From: a virus
DNA: 30,657 bases
Virus record (IMG/VR): IMGVR_UViG_3300034160_000001
Location: 1 to 30,657 of that record
Strand: one strand, 5' to 3'
This document shows, piece after piece, positions 1 to 7,553 of this stretch; position 1 is the first letter of the stretch, and every line of letters begins with the position of its first letter. Below the pieces are notes generated by a model. The model saw only the letters and a program-made list of their open reading frames with translations, searched no databases and was not told where the DNA came from. The position numbers and the translations under genes are program-made.

Positions 1-138
1 AACCTTGCAGTAAGAGCGATCCTCGAAGACGCGCCGAAGTACATGAGTGAGCAGCTCGGGTACGACATCGCTGACATCCCGTTCCCTGCTGTAGCCGAGT
101 CCGGCTCTAGCATGTTCAACAAGAAGCGCCTGCATTGA
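1..138 (+). CDS. DNA polymerase, family A, C-terminal end (partial)
   Basis: Open from the first base, this frame gives 45 codons and stops at TGA 136-138. The peptide ends in ...FPAVAESGSSMFNKKRLH. A tail with EDAPKYMSEQLGYDI followed by a short basic end fits the C-terminus of T7-type (family A) replicative DNA polymerases, and in phiKMV-like genomes the polymerase lies just upstream of the exonuclease/endonuclease VII block seen next here. None of the catalytic motifs (A, B, C) are inside the window, so the call rests on position and on the general look of the tail. The start and most of the protein lie left of the window. Confidence 0.6.
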   Translation, partial: NLAVRAILEDAPKYMSEQLGYDIADIPFPAVAESGSSMFNKKRLH

Positions 139-143
139 TCCGC

Positions 144-311
144 ATGGTAGGCCGCATGGCCTACCTGCTGGACGGGCGACGGGGCTGGATCTCCCACCAG
201 AGTCCGCCCCACCCACTCAGCACCCATAAGCGGCGCTGGGCGATCCGTCTAGTAGGCTGCACCATCCTCGTACAAGAGGATAGATTCACTGTCGATTGGA
301 GGCCACGCTAA
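144..311 (+). CDS. Possible small protein of 55 aa, unknown function
   Basis: A 56-codon frame starts at ATG 144, five bases after the polymerase stop, and ends at TAA 309-311. The product is basic and rich in Arg and Trp (LDGRRGWISHQS, HKRRWAIRLVGC). No strong ribosome site precedes ATG 144. A second in-frame ATG at 156 is preceded by GGTAGG, but that sequence is part of an 8-bp hairpin. It fills the gap between the polymerase and the next gene, which is common in these compact genomes. I do not recognise it, and it may be non-coding. Confidence 0.4.
   Translation: MVGRMAYLLDGRRGWISHQSPPHPLSTHKRRWAIRLVGCTILVQEDRFTVDWRPR
146..165 (+). other. Perfect 8-bp hairpin just after the polymerase gene
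   Basis: GGTAGGCC (146-153) and GGCCTACC (158-165) are exact inverted repeats around a GCAT loop. No T-run follows, so it is not a classic terminator. It could be an RNA processing or stability hairpin between the polymerase gene and the next gene. It overlaps the start of the possible 55-aa frame. Confidence 0.5.
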
Positions 312-361
312 CCGGCACGCTGTACTCGCACTACCTTTCTTAATTACACAGGAGTTCCACA

Positions 362-1375
362 ATGTCTGAAGTAAACCAGAACCCAGCCGCCATTCTCGCC
401 GCAGCACTGGCAGCCGCTAACGCCGCAGCAGAGACCACCAGCGTCGACATGAGCGAGGTCTCCAAAGGTGGTGGCGGTGAGCGCCGCGTCCTACCTGAAG
501 GCTTCGCCTTTGCCCGTCTGGTTGAGTACGTCGAGTACGGCGAGCACATCGCTGAGTTCGACGGTAAGCCGAAGCCGCCTGCTATGAAGTTCCGCATGGC
601 CTTCGCACTCTGGGGCGACACCAATCCGGGCTCCGAAGTCCCTGCTGCGGATCGTCCTGACGACCTGTTCCACTACTTCCACGAGGGTGTTGCCAAGCCG
701 GCGATCCTGCGTACCTTCGACATGTACCTCGGGAACAACGAGAAGGCGCGCACCAAGCTGGCATTCGACAAGATGAACTACGACAACAAGCCGTTCAAGT
801 CGTTCGGCCAGATGCTGGGTCAGGCGTTCCTGCTGCCTGTTACCCGCAAGAAGATCGCCAAGGGTGTGAACGCTGGCAAGTTCCGCAACGACATCAACTG
901 GGCGAACATCATGGCGCCGCGTGATCCGATCAGCCGCCAGCCATACCCAGTTCCAGAGATGCCGATGGAGCTGCTGCGTTACTTCTTCTTCGACAACCCA
1001 ACCCCTGAGACTTGGGCGGCTCTGGCTATCGAGGGCACGAACGACAAGGGTGAGTCCAAGGACTTCATCCGCGACGACATCAAGAAGGCCGTGAACTTCG
1101 AAGGCTCCGCTCTGCATATCATGCTCGGTGGTGTTGCTGGCGCCGCTACTGCGCTGCCGGTGCCTGACCTGACTCAGCAGGCTGCCCCTGCGGTGCCGCA
1201 GGTTAACGTGGAAGCTGCCGGTGCAGTGACCCCACCAGCCGTGCCTGTGATAGCTCCGGCTGCTGTAGCAACTGACCTGCCGTTCGATGGCGGCACCCCG
1301 ATGCAGGCTCCGGTAGTAGTAGTAGCCCCGGCTGTGCCTACCCTGCCAACCATGCCTGCTCTCCCGGCGCTGTAA
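362..1375 (+). CDS. Putative ssDNA-binding / replication-associated protein (337 aa)
   Basis: ATG 362 is preceded by ACAGGAGTTCCACA, a good ribosome site. The N-terminus (about 1-35) is Ala-rich. A folded core (about 45-265) carries aromatic and charged stretches such as RLVEYVEYGEHIAEFDGK and MAFALWGDTNPG. The last ~70 residues are a Pro/Ala/Val-rich, probably disordered tail that contains DLPFDGG, reminiscent of the DIPF tip with which SSB proteins recruit partners, though here it is internal. In phiKMV-like phages a protein of this size sits between the DNA polymerase and the 5'-3' exonuclease and is usually annotated as hypothetical or ssDNA-binding. The function is inferred from position and architecture only; the frame itself is certain. 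Confidence 0.5.
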   Translation: MSEVNQNPAAILAAALAAANAAAETTSVDMSEVSKGGGGERRVLPEGFAFARLVEYVEYGEHIAEFDGKPKPPAMKFRMAFALWGDTNPGSEVPAADRPDDLFHYFHEGVAKPAILRTFDMYLGNNEKARTKLAFDKMNYDNKPFKSFGQMLGQAFLLPVTRKKIAKGVNAGKFRNDINWANIMAPRDPISRQPYPVPEMPMELLRYFFFDNPTPETWAALAIEGTNDKGESKDFIRDDIKKAVNFEGSALHIMLGGVAGAATALPVPDLTQQAAPAVPQVNVEAAGAVTPPAVPVIAPAAVATDLPFDGGTPMQAPVVVVAPAVPTLPTMPALPAL

Positions 1376-1377
1376 CT

Positions 1378-2340
1378 GTGCTGGCCCTGCCCGGAAGTGA
1401 GTTCTGGGCAGGCAAGCCGGACTTGTATGAGGGCGCCCCACCGGGGCGTATCCTCTTGCTCGATGCCGACGGGCCTGCCTACAAGGCGGCTGCGACAGTG
1501 AAGACACTGGACACAGCCATTCGCAAGTTCATCAAACTCGCCCTGACTCAAATGTTCCTAACGAACAGCGAACACGGCAAGCTGTACCTGACCGCCAGCG
1601 GGTGTGTGAAGGCGTACCGCGACTGCTACCCAACGGTTAAGCCGTACCAAGGGAACCGCAGCGGGAAGGCCAAGCCGCCGTTGCTGGAGCCACTGCGCGT
1701 GGCGATTGCACGGATTGCACAGGAGGGCGGTGCAGGCTTGCCGCCAGAGCTGAGCGTGGAGCTGCATCACTACTGGGAGGCGGACGATGCCATGATCATG
1801 GATGCGCACACACAGGGCGCTCTGGGTCTGGTCGAGTCTGCGGATAAGGACCTGCGCTTAACGCCGGGGCCGTATCTAGAACAGGAGACTGGTGTGGTAG
1901 ACATCATCACGGATCGGTACGGCTGGATCGACGAGGCGTACACCCCTGCGGGTAAGCTCAAGATCAAAGGGCATGGCACCAAGTTCTTCTTGGCGCAGAT
2001 GCTCATGGGCGACCGGGCCGACAACGTGGTGGGGCTGTCCCATCTGGACGGCAAGGCCATTGCTGAGCGCGGCGCGTTAAACTTCCTGATGCCTATTAAG
2101 GACGAGAATGAAGCTATCGACGCTATACTGCGCGCTTATGTGCGCAATGGGCAGAACGCGCTTGCCGAGGCTGAGTGCTTATGGCTGCGCCGCCACCAGC
2201 ATGACAGTGCATACCACTACTTCATGGAGGCCGACCTCGATCCGCGCATCCGCAACTGGCTCACTGAGCTGAACGAGTACCATCTGGAACTCATCGCAAA
2301 CGAGAAGGAGCGTCGCTATGAATCAACCTGCGATCTATAA
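1378..2340 (+). CDS. 5'-3' exonuclease (T7 gp6 / FEN-like, 320 aa)
   Basis: This enzyme would degrade DNA from 5' ends, removing RNA primers and feeding recombination and host DNA breakdown. The metal-binding acidic motifs of the FEN / Pol I 5'-nuclease family are visible in order: LLDADG (D29, D31), the basic arch-type region YQGNRSGK, EADDAM (E134, D136, D137), SADKD (D156, D158) and MGDRADNV (D212, D215). The start is GTG 1378, two bases after the previous stop, with little Shine-Dalgarno sequence, so translation is probably coupled. The D29 motif so close to this start leaves no room for a much later one. It overlaps the endonuclease VII gene by 23 bases. Confidence 0.9.
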   Translation: MLALPGSEFWAGKPDLYEGAPPGRILLLDADGPAYKAAATVKTLDTAIRKFIKLALTQMFLTNSEHGKLYLTASGCVKAYRDCYPTVKPYQGNRSGKAKPPLLEPLRVAIARIAQEGGAGLPPELSVELHHYWEADDAMIMDAHTQGALGLVESADKDLRLTPGPYLEQETGVVDIITDRYGWIDEAYTPAGKLKIKGHGTKFFLAQMLMGDRADNVVGLSHLDGKAIAERGALNFLMPIKDENEAIDAILRAYVRNGQNALAEAECLWLRRHQHDSAYHYFMEADLDPRIRNWLTELNEYHLELIANEKERRYESTCDL

Positions 2341-2743
2341 GATCCCACGGAGCCAGCAGCGTACGTTCCTCCTGAAGCTGCACAAGGAGCAGGGTGGCAT
2401 CTGTCCACTCTGCTTCAAGCACATTGACCTGTCCGAGAAGGGCGCCGCTGTGATGGATCACTGCCATGAGTCAGGCCAAGTGCGGGGCATCCTGCACCGG
2501 TCCTGCAATGCCGCAGAGGGCAAGGTGGCGAACGCTGCGGGCCGCTGGGGTGCCAAGAGCATGGACTACGATGCAGCGGTGATCCCGTTCCTCGAACGCC
2601 TCGTGGCTTACCTGAAGAAGCCGAAGCACAACCTGATCTACCCAACCCACCTAACGCCAGAGGAAGCCAAGGCTAAAGCGAACCTGAAACGTCGCTCGGC
2701 TGCCGCTGCCAAAAAGGCCGCTATCGCTGTGAGGAAACCATGA
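2318..2743 (+). CDS. Recombination endonuclease VII-like resolvase (141 aa)
   Basis: Endonuclease VII enzymes cut branched DNA such as Holliday junctions before packaging. The His-Me fold is recognisable: a CPLC zinc pair (C29, C32), the catalytic strand MDHCHESGQVRG (D47, H48, H50), and RGILHRSCNAAEGK, which supplies the second zinc pair as H60/C63 in place of the CxxC of T4 gp49. A Lys/Ala-rich basic tail follows from about residue 110. ATG 2318 lies inside the end of the exonuclease gene and is preceded by GAGAAGGAG. The stop overlaps the next start (ATGA). Confidence 0.9.
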   Translation: MNQPAIYKIPRSQQRTFLLKLHKEQGGICPLCFKHIDLSEKGAAVMDHCHESGQVRGILHRSCNAAEGKVANAAGRWGAKSMDYDAAVIPFLERLVAYLKKPKHNLIYPTHLTPEEAKAKANLKRRSAAAAKKAAIAVRKP

Positions 2744-4011
2744 GCAACCGTATTAAGTGCCAGTACACTGAGACCCCATCTGGTGGTATCCTAGGTGACA
2801 TCCGGTGGGTGGATCCAGCCACCGGGCGCATCTACAGAGACGAGTTCGCAGGGACCCGCCAGAATGTCAGTGGACGGGATATTGAAGCCACCAAGTGTGG
2901 TGACTCCTTTGCCTTCAACTCTGTAGCGTTCCCCGGCAAACGATTCGTCCTGACCCCAGTTGACCTGCTACCACTCAAATCCCCAGCTAAAGAGGTTCCA
3001 TTGACTGACGCCAAGTGCCCTATCCGTTCCCTGTTCGACGACGCCCAGATCACCTTTGCGTATGCGATGGGACTGAAGCAAGGGGCAGCTCTCCTGTCCG
3101 AGTGCACAGATAACGGCAGCCGCACGGCTGTCACCGTATCCCGCCAGTTGTTTCGATTCTGGTGCATCGACCTCGGCGTGCATGTGCCCAAGTCTGCCCG
3201 CAAGGTACGTGCTGAGGAGCTGAAGCTCAAGGGCACTCCGAAGATCCTGCTGATTGACATCGAGACCGCACCGATCCTCGGGTACGTCTGGTCGCTCTGG
3301 AAGCAGAACGTCGGTCTGAACCAGATCAAGGAAGAGTGGTACATCCTGAGCTACTGCGCGAAGTGGCTGGGTGAGGACGGTATCATCTACCGCGATGTGC
3401 GCCACGATCCGCATAGCGATGCCAGCCTGCTGCCTGAGCTGTGGGAACTGCTGAACGAAGCCGACATCATCATCGGCCAGAACGGCAAGGCGTTTGACAT
3501 TCCGAAGATCCAAGCCCGTATGGTTATGGCTGGCATGCTGCCGCCGCGTCCGTTCAAGGTGATCGACACACTGCTCATGGCGAAGCAGCAGTTCCGCTTC
3601 ACCAGTAACCGTCTGGAGTGGATGACCGGCGACAGCGCGAATCTCACCGAGATCAGCAAGTCCAAGCACGCCAAGTATCCGGGCTTCGCTCTCTGGGCTG
3701 AGTGCCTGAAGGGCAACATGGAAGCATGGGACGAGATGCGTGAGTACAACGTACCTGACGTAACTTCGATGGAGCAACTGTATCTCCGTCTGCGTCCGTG
3801 GTATGTCGGCCATCCTAACCTCGCTGCGTACGTCGAGTCGGAAGAGGTGCTGTGCCCTCGCTGCCTGTCCCCGGACGTTAAGCAGGACGGCTTCACCTTC
3901 ACGCAGACTGGCAAGTACGAGATGTACACCTGCGGTGGCTGCGGTGGCTGGAGCCGTGGGCGCTACACTCGCAACACTACCGGCAAGCGCAAAGCCCTGC
4001 TGACTAACTGA
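2740..4011 (+). CDS. DEDDy 3'-5' exonuclease with C-terminal zinc ribbon (423 aa)
   Basis: The centre is an RNase H-like exonuclease: ILLIDIETAP (D173, E175), NGKAFDIPKI (D253) and EYNVPDVTSM (Y336 and D340, a YxxxD arrangement) give the full DEDDy set. At the C-terminus CPRC (C372, C375) and CGGC (C398, C401) form a four-cysteine zinc ribbon likely to contact nucleic acid. The first ~165 residues form a separate N-terminal part I do not recognise. The gene starts at ATG 2740, overlapping the previous stop, with GTGAGGAAACC before it. Its place after two other nucleases suggests a role in recombination, DNA degradation or end processing. Proofreading is less likely, as family A phage polymerases carry their own exonuclease. 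Confidence 0.85.
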   Translation: MSNRIKCQYTETPSGGILGDIRWVDPATGRIYRDEFAGTRQNVSGRDIEATKCGDSFAFNSVAFPGKRFVLTPVDLLPLKSPAKEVPLTDAKCPIRSLFDDAQITFAYAMGLKQGAALLSECTDNGSRTAVTVSRQLFRFWCIDLGVHVPKSARKVRAEELKLKGTPKILLIDIETAPILGYVWSLWKQNVGLNQIKEEWYILSYCAKWLGEDGIIYRDVRHDPHSDASLLPELWELLNEADIIIGQNGKAFDIPKIQARMVMAGMLPPRPFKVIDTLLMAKQQFRFTSNRLEWMTGDSANLTEISKSKHAKYPGFALWAECLKGNMEAWDEMREYNVPDVTSMEQLYLRLRPWYVGHPNLAAYVESEEVLCPRCLSPDVKQDGFTFTQTGKYEMYTCGGCGGWSRGRYTRNTTGKRKALLTN

Positions 4012-4022
4012 GGAGAGCTGTA

Positions 4023-4640
4023 ATGGCACGATATGCTAAGTTCCTGATCTGCACCCCTGATGCCGAGTTCAACTATGCGGGGTTCACGCCCAATGCGCAT
4101 GACTATCAGCGCCTGAACTACCAGAAGGCGAAATGCTACTACCGAGACGGGGCGTGGTACGTCCCCGACGGCTACGGCCTGCCGCGTAGTGAGCCGGATG
4201 GTCCGCAGTGGACTATCCCGACACCCGAGCCAACCCCGTGTGCATGGCCGGTGTGCGCCTGCATTGAAGAGGTGCGCTGCGCCAGCTCGTTCAGCACTCC
4301 GCCTGTGGAGTTCCATGAGGGCGCCCCGGCAGCTCCAGTGTCTGGGCAGAAGTTCGACGGCGACAAGGACGAGCCCGGTCTGCTACTGACCGGCTGCCAC
4401 CTCGCTGTGGCTGGCGTCATCGCAGTGCTGGGCTTTGGCTTCCGCAAGTACAAGAAGCGCAACGGCTGGAAGGAAGTCCCTGAGGCCAAGCGCCGCTACA
4501 AGGATGCCATGCACCGGCACCTACAAGCCATCGAGCGTGGCGAGCTGATCGACCCAGAGTCCGGTAAGCCGCACATCGACCACGTAGCCTGCAATGCGAT
4601 GTTCCTGTCGCAGATGCACCACGAGGGGTTTGGTGAGTGA
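4023..4640 (+). CDS. Protein with MazZ-type dATP/dGTP diphosphohydrolase N-terminal domain (DUF5664), 205 aa
   Basis: Residues ~110-198 match the family long called DUF5664: KFDGDKDEPGLL, then AVLGFGFRKYKKRNGW, RRYKDAMHRHLQAIERGE, and IDPESGKPHIDHVACNAMF. The conserved Lys/Tyr helix, R/H-rich helix and DPESG.PH..H..CNA.FL block are all present. Known members sit in phage nucleotide metabolism, and MazZ hydrolyses dGTP-type nucleotides in phages that make 2-aminoadenine. The first ~105 residues are different, with five cysteines (including CAWPVCAC, 73-80) and a Pro-rich linker. GAGGAGAGCTGTA before ATG 4023 is a strong ribosome site. No PurZ gene is visible in the window, so a modified-base role is not implied. 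Confidence 0.75.
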   Translation: MARYAKFLICTPDAEFNYAGFTPNAHDYQRLNYQKAKCYYRDGAWYVPDGYGLPRSEPDGPQWTIPTPEPTPCAWPVCACIEEVRCASSFSTPPVEFHEGAPAAPVSGQKFDGDKDEPGLLLTGCHLAVAGVIAVLGFGFRKYKKRNGWKEVPEAKRRYKDAMHRHLQAIERGELIDPESGKPHIDHVACNAMFLSQMHHEGFGE

Positions 4641-4813
4641 AACAGTACATCGCCCTCTGTTCCGCTGGTCCTATGAACGACTACCGGTTCAGTGCGGAGA
4701 ATGACGAGGAGGCTCTACGGAGCTTCCGCGTTGACTTCGAGACACTACCGCAGCACTGGACCTTCCAGATTTACGAACTCAAAGCACTAGGAGAAGTACA
4801 TGCGCCCGAATAA
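4637..4813 (+). CDS. Small acidic protein of 58 aa, unknown function
   Basis: A GTG at 4637 overlaps the stop of the preceding gene (GTGA) and opens 58 codons to TAA 4811-4813. The product begins MKQYIALCSAGPMNDYRFSA and ends ...YELKALGEVHAPE; it has a plausible amino-acid mix with DEEALRSF and FQIYEL segments. The end overlaps the start of the next small gene by 14 bases, and that gene's ribosome site (AGGAGAA) lies within this frame. I do not recognise the family. The chain of overlaps argues for translational coupling and hence for a real gene. Confidence 0.65.
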   Translation: MKQYIALCSAGPMNDYRFSAENDEEALRSFRVDFETLPQHWTFQIYELKALGEVHAPE

Positions 4814-4946
4814 ATGGTATCGAGCAGAGATCCTGAGCATCAATGAATTCCGTGAGTACCGCGCCGAGAGCGTGGATGCGGCTGCTGAGCTGGCTGCCGA
4901 AGAGTTCGGCGAAGACGACATTGGCCGAGTAACCGAGAAGCGCTGA
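4800..4946 (+). CDS. Small protein of 48 aa, unknown function
   Basis: ATG 4800 follows CTAGGAGAAGTAC, a clear ribosome site, and the frame runs 48 codons to TGA 4944-4946, eight bases before the RNA polymerase start. The product is charged and mostly helical in appearance (REYRAESVDAAAELAAEEFG). Small acidic proteins placed next to a phage RNA polymerase sometimes act as regulators, but nothing in the sequence shows that here. Confidence 0.65.
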   Translation: MRPNKWYRAEILSINEFREYRAESVDAAAELAAEEFGEDDIGRVTEKR

Positions 4947-4953
4947 GGAACCC

Positions 4954-7410
4954 ATGACTGATCTGATTGCCCTCCAACTGGAGCACGAAGAAGCACTGCA
5001 CGTCGAAGCAACGAATGCTGCGAAGACGCGCCTTCAGCAAGCGCTGGAGGGCGCTCAGCTCGACAGAGTACCTCGGGCAAGGGTCCTGATGCTGCGGCTG
5101 TTCCAGCAGACTCAGGAGGCGATCCAGCGGGAGATCGACGGCAAGGCTGCCGGCCCTGCTGCGCATTTGCGGCATATCCTGCGGGCGGTGCCTGCTGATG
5201 TGACTGCTGCCCTTGCATTGCGTATGGGTCTCATGCTAGTGATGCGTGGGACCCGTGTGGGTGTGGCTACGGTGATGAGTACGCTCGGAGGGAGTCTCCT
5301 CAAAGAGATCGAAGTCCGAACAGCCATCAGCCTGAACGCCTCGTACTACGACCGCACAATGGAGTACCTGCGCTCCTCCGGGACGATCAGCCCACGGCAC
5401 ATCGACAAGACCATGCAGGCTGTGGTGAACGCCGTGGTGCCTGAGAGCGCCCGTCTGGAGCTGACCCAGACCGAGCAGGTGAAGCTCGGGAAGTTCATGC
5501 TGGACCCGCTGATCGAAGCTGGCCTTATGACCACGGTGCGCTCTGTGAATAAGGGCGGTACAGTGGTCTCGGTTGTACCGTCCGAGGATGCCCGTGAGTT
5601 CCTGCACCACTCGGAGGTCATCGGCATCTGGGGCGGCGTAGGGACGTCGGTAGCGCTAGCCCCACCTGTCCCTTGGACCTCAGTGTTCGACGGCGGCTAT
5701 CACAGCGAGAGAGCCCGTAGGAGCCACTTGTTCCTGAAGCGGTCCAAGCACCAAACACGGAAGGCTCGGCAGGCACAGCTCCGCAAGGCCACTCTTGACA
5801 ACATGCCAAAAGTGTTTGCTGCTGCGAACTACCTGCAAGCTGTACCGTACGTGGTGGACGAGGGCACCTTTGCTGTGGTCAAGGAGGCATGGGAGTCCGG
5901 CGGCGGCGTGCTGGGAGTCCCTACAAAGACATTCCCGGACAAACCTGAGTTCCCGTTCGCCGAGGCTTGGGCCAAGGCGGAGGCGACTCCTGAGGAGCTG
6001 GAGGTATTCAATGCGTGGAAGAGACGAGTGCATCGCTGGCATACGGCGAGCACAAAGCACAGGGCAGCCCAGCGTGACTTTGGCGCGCTTTATCGAGTTG
6101 TTAGCAAGCACGCAGGGCAGCAGTGTTGGTTCCCGGTACATGTTGACAGCCGTGGGCGGTTCTACTACTGGGGCGCGCCCAACCCACAAGGCACCGATAT
6201 GGCCAAGGCGTGCCTCCGCTTCGCTCGCAAGAAACGACTGGGGAAGCGTGGCCTGTACTGGCTCAAGGTCCAAGTTGCTAACTGCTACGGCTTCGATGCG
6301 GCGCACTTTGATCAGCGAGCTGCATGGACGGAGAGCCGACTTGATGATCTACGACGAACTGTCGCCGATCCCCTTAACTCCGACCTGCTGGCCGACGCCG
6401 ATTCCCCACTCTGCCTACTCGCTGCCGCCCGCGAGCTTATCGCAGCAATTGAGAGTGGCGCCCCTGAAGCGTTTGAATCAGGCATTATCGTCCACATGGA
6501 CGCGACGTGCTCTGGTTTGCAGCACTTCTCTGCCATCCTCCGAGATCCTGTGGGCGCTGCCTTCGTTAACCTCATCGGTCCCGGCACCCGCAAAGCGGAC
6601 ATCTATCAGCGAGTTCTGGATCTCTCGGTTGTTCAGCTCAGGATGGATGCCCAGCATCTCTGTGTAGACCCGGAGCGGGCAGCATACGCTAAGCTGTGGC
6701 TGGAGTTCATCGAAGCGGGGGCTGGCCGTAAGCTGGCCAAGGGGCCGTGCATGACGCTTGTGTACGGTACGACCTTCCGGGGTATCGTCGACCACTGCCT
6801 CGACTGGATGGAGGACAACCAGCACGCTGCACCGCTGGGAGTCCCTGCAAGCCGGCTGGCTGCGCACATGACACGTACCCTGCTGGATGCCATCAGGTTG
6901 ACTGTACCGGCTGCGGTAGCTGCGATGGAGTGGCTGCAATCGCTAGTGCGTAAGGTGTCCAAGGACGGCGTGATCTACTGGGTGACACCGCTGGGCATGC
7001 AAGTGTTCCAGCAGTACCCTGTGATGAACGACACCAGAGTGCGCCTGCGCTCACTGGCGACTGAGTATTGCATCGTGAAGGAGGCGACTGATGTATTGGA
7101 CATTCGCAAGAGTGCCAACGGCATCAGCCCGAACTTCGTGCACGGTCTCGACTCAGCGCACCTCGGTGGTACGGCCATCCGCATGGAGGCTCAGGACTGC
7201 GATATGGCAGGTATCCACGACTCGGCAGGTACTCATGCTTGCGATGTGGACTTCATGCAGCAGGCGCTGCGTGAGGAGTTCGTGGAGATGTATGAGCGAG
7301 CTGATTGGCTGGCTGAGTTGCGGGACCATCTGGGACTGGATGTACCCCTACTGGAGAGAGGGACATTCGATCTGCAAGAGATCAAGAAATCGTGGGCATT
7401 CTTCTGCTGA
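4954..7410 (+). CDS. T7-like single-subunit DNA-directed RNA polymerase (818 aa)
   Basis: This polymerase transcribes the phage late genes from phage-specific promoters. The catalytic motifs line up with T7 RNAP: MDATCSGLQHFSAILRD (D516, equivalent to T7 D537), AKGPCMTLVYG (K596 and Y604, equivalent to K631 and Y639) and the motif C pair SPNFVHGLDSAHL ... GIHDSAGTH (H755, D756, equivalent to H811, D812). FPVHVDSRGRFYYWG precedes motif A. The chain ends in SWAFFC, like the FAFA foot of T7 RNAP. At 818 aa it is shorter than the 883 aa of T7. The start follows GAGGAACCC. Its position immediately before the virion genes is the signature of phiKMV-like genomes. Confidence 0.97.
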   Translation: MTDLIALQLEHEEALHVEATNAAKTRLQQALEGAQLDRVPRARVLMLRLFQQTQEAIQREIDGKAAGPAAHLRHILRAVPADVTAALALRMGLMLVMRGTRVGVATVMSTLGGSLLKEIEVRTAISLNASYYDRTMEYLRSSGTISPRHIDKTMQAVVNAVVPESARLELTQTEQVKLGKFMLDPLIEAGLMTTVRSVNKGGTVVSVVPSEDAREFLHHSEVIGIWGGVGTSVALAPPVPWTSVFDGGYHSERARRSHLFLKRSKHQTRKARQAQLRKATLDNMPKVFAAANYLQAVPYVVDEGTFAVVKEAWESGGGVLGVPTKTFPDKPEFPFAEAWAKAEATPEELEVFNAWKRRVHRWHTASTKHRAAQRDFGALYRVVSKHAGQQCWFPVHVDSRGRFYYWGAPNPQGTDMAKACLRFARKKRLGKRGLYWLKVQVANCYGFDAAHFDQRAAWTESRLDDLRRTVADPLNSDLLADADSPLCLLAAARELIAAIESGAPEAFESGIIVHMDATCSGLQHFSAILRDPVGAAFVNLIGPGTRKADIYQRVLDLSVVQLRMDAQHLCVDPERAAYAKLWLEFIEAGAGRKLAKGPCMTLVYGTTFRGIVDHCLDWMEDNQHAAPLGVPASRLAAHMTRTLLDAIRLTVPAAVAAMEWLQSLVRKVSKDGVIYWVTPLGMQVFQQYPVMNDTRVRLRSLATEYCIVKEATDVLDIRKSANGISPNFVHGLDSAHLGGTAIRMEAQDCDMAGIHDSAGTHACDVDFMQQALREEFVEMYERADWLAELRDHLGLDVPLLERGTFDLQEIKKSWAFFC

Positions 7411-7412
7411 TG

Positions 7413-7438
7413 ATTATGTCTCCCTCTATGGTAAGGAG
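7413..7438 (+). promoter_or_regulatory. Candidate phage RNAP promoter, repeat copy 1 (diverged)
   Basis: ATTATGTCTCCCTCTATGGT followed by AAGGAG, starting 3 bases after the RNA polymerase stop. It matches the consensus ATTATGTCTCCCTTAGTGGT except in the CTTAG segment, where it reads CTCTA. It is the most diverged of the six copies and could be a weak or decaying promoter. Strand is assigned from the direction of the genes. Confidence 0.45.
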
Positions 7439-7466
7439 CAGCGCGGACTGGACATAGGGAGGGTAG

Positions 7467-7482
7467 AGAGATAAGTATCTCT
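7467..7482 (+). other. Perfect 7-bp hairpin at the RNAP / virion gene boundary
   Basis: AGAGATA (7467-7473) and TATCTCT (7476-7482) are exact inverted repeats with a 2-base spacer. They are followed by an AT-rich stretch (7483-7497) that stands out from the GC-rich surroundings. There is no long T-run, so termination is uncertain. It lies between repeat copies 1 and 2 and could be an mRNA processing site or part of a control region. Confidence 0.4.
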
Positions 7483-7521
7483 ATTAATATAACTATGAGA
7501 CATATAGAGAGTAACCTCTTT

Positions 7522-7545
7522 ATTATGTCTCCCTTAGTGGTGGAG
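7522..7545 (+). promoter_or_regulatory. Candidate phage RNAP promoter, repeat copy 2
   Basis: A full match to ATTATGTCTCCCTTAGTGGT, followed by purine-rich GGAG. It ends 8 bases before ATG 7554 and lies 111 bases after the RNA polymerase gene, the place where a late promoter for the virion genes would be expected. Together with copy 3 it shares an upstream ACCTCT. The GGTGGAG at its end also serves as the ribosome site of the next gene. Confidence 0.6.
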
Positions 7546-7553
7546 TATGATAA

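Noticed and set aside
1311-1326. GTAGTAGTAGTAG triplet run
   Set aside because: It simply encodes four Val in the low-complexity tail of the gene; too short to be a meaningful repeat.
491-1507. Long minus-strand frame (338 aa) opposite the putative ssDNA-binding gene
   Set aside because: It mirrors the codon bias of the + strand gene, is rich in Arg/His/Val and lacks a ribosome site. The same applies to other long antisense frames, e.g. 2968-4029, 10073-10873 and 17270-18409.
5795-6667. Overlapping + frame of 290 aa inside the RNA polymerase gene
   Set aside because: Shadow frame: Ser/Arg/Pro-rich product, no ribosome site, fully covered by a gene with all catalytic motifs.
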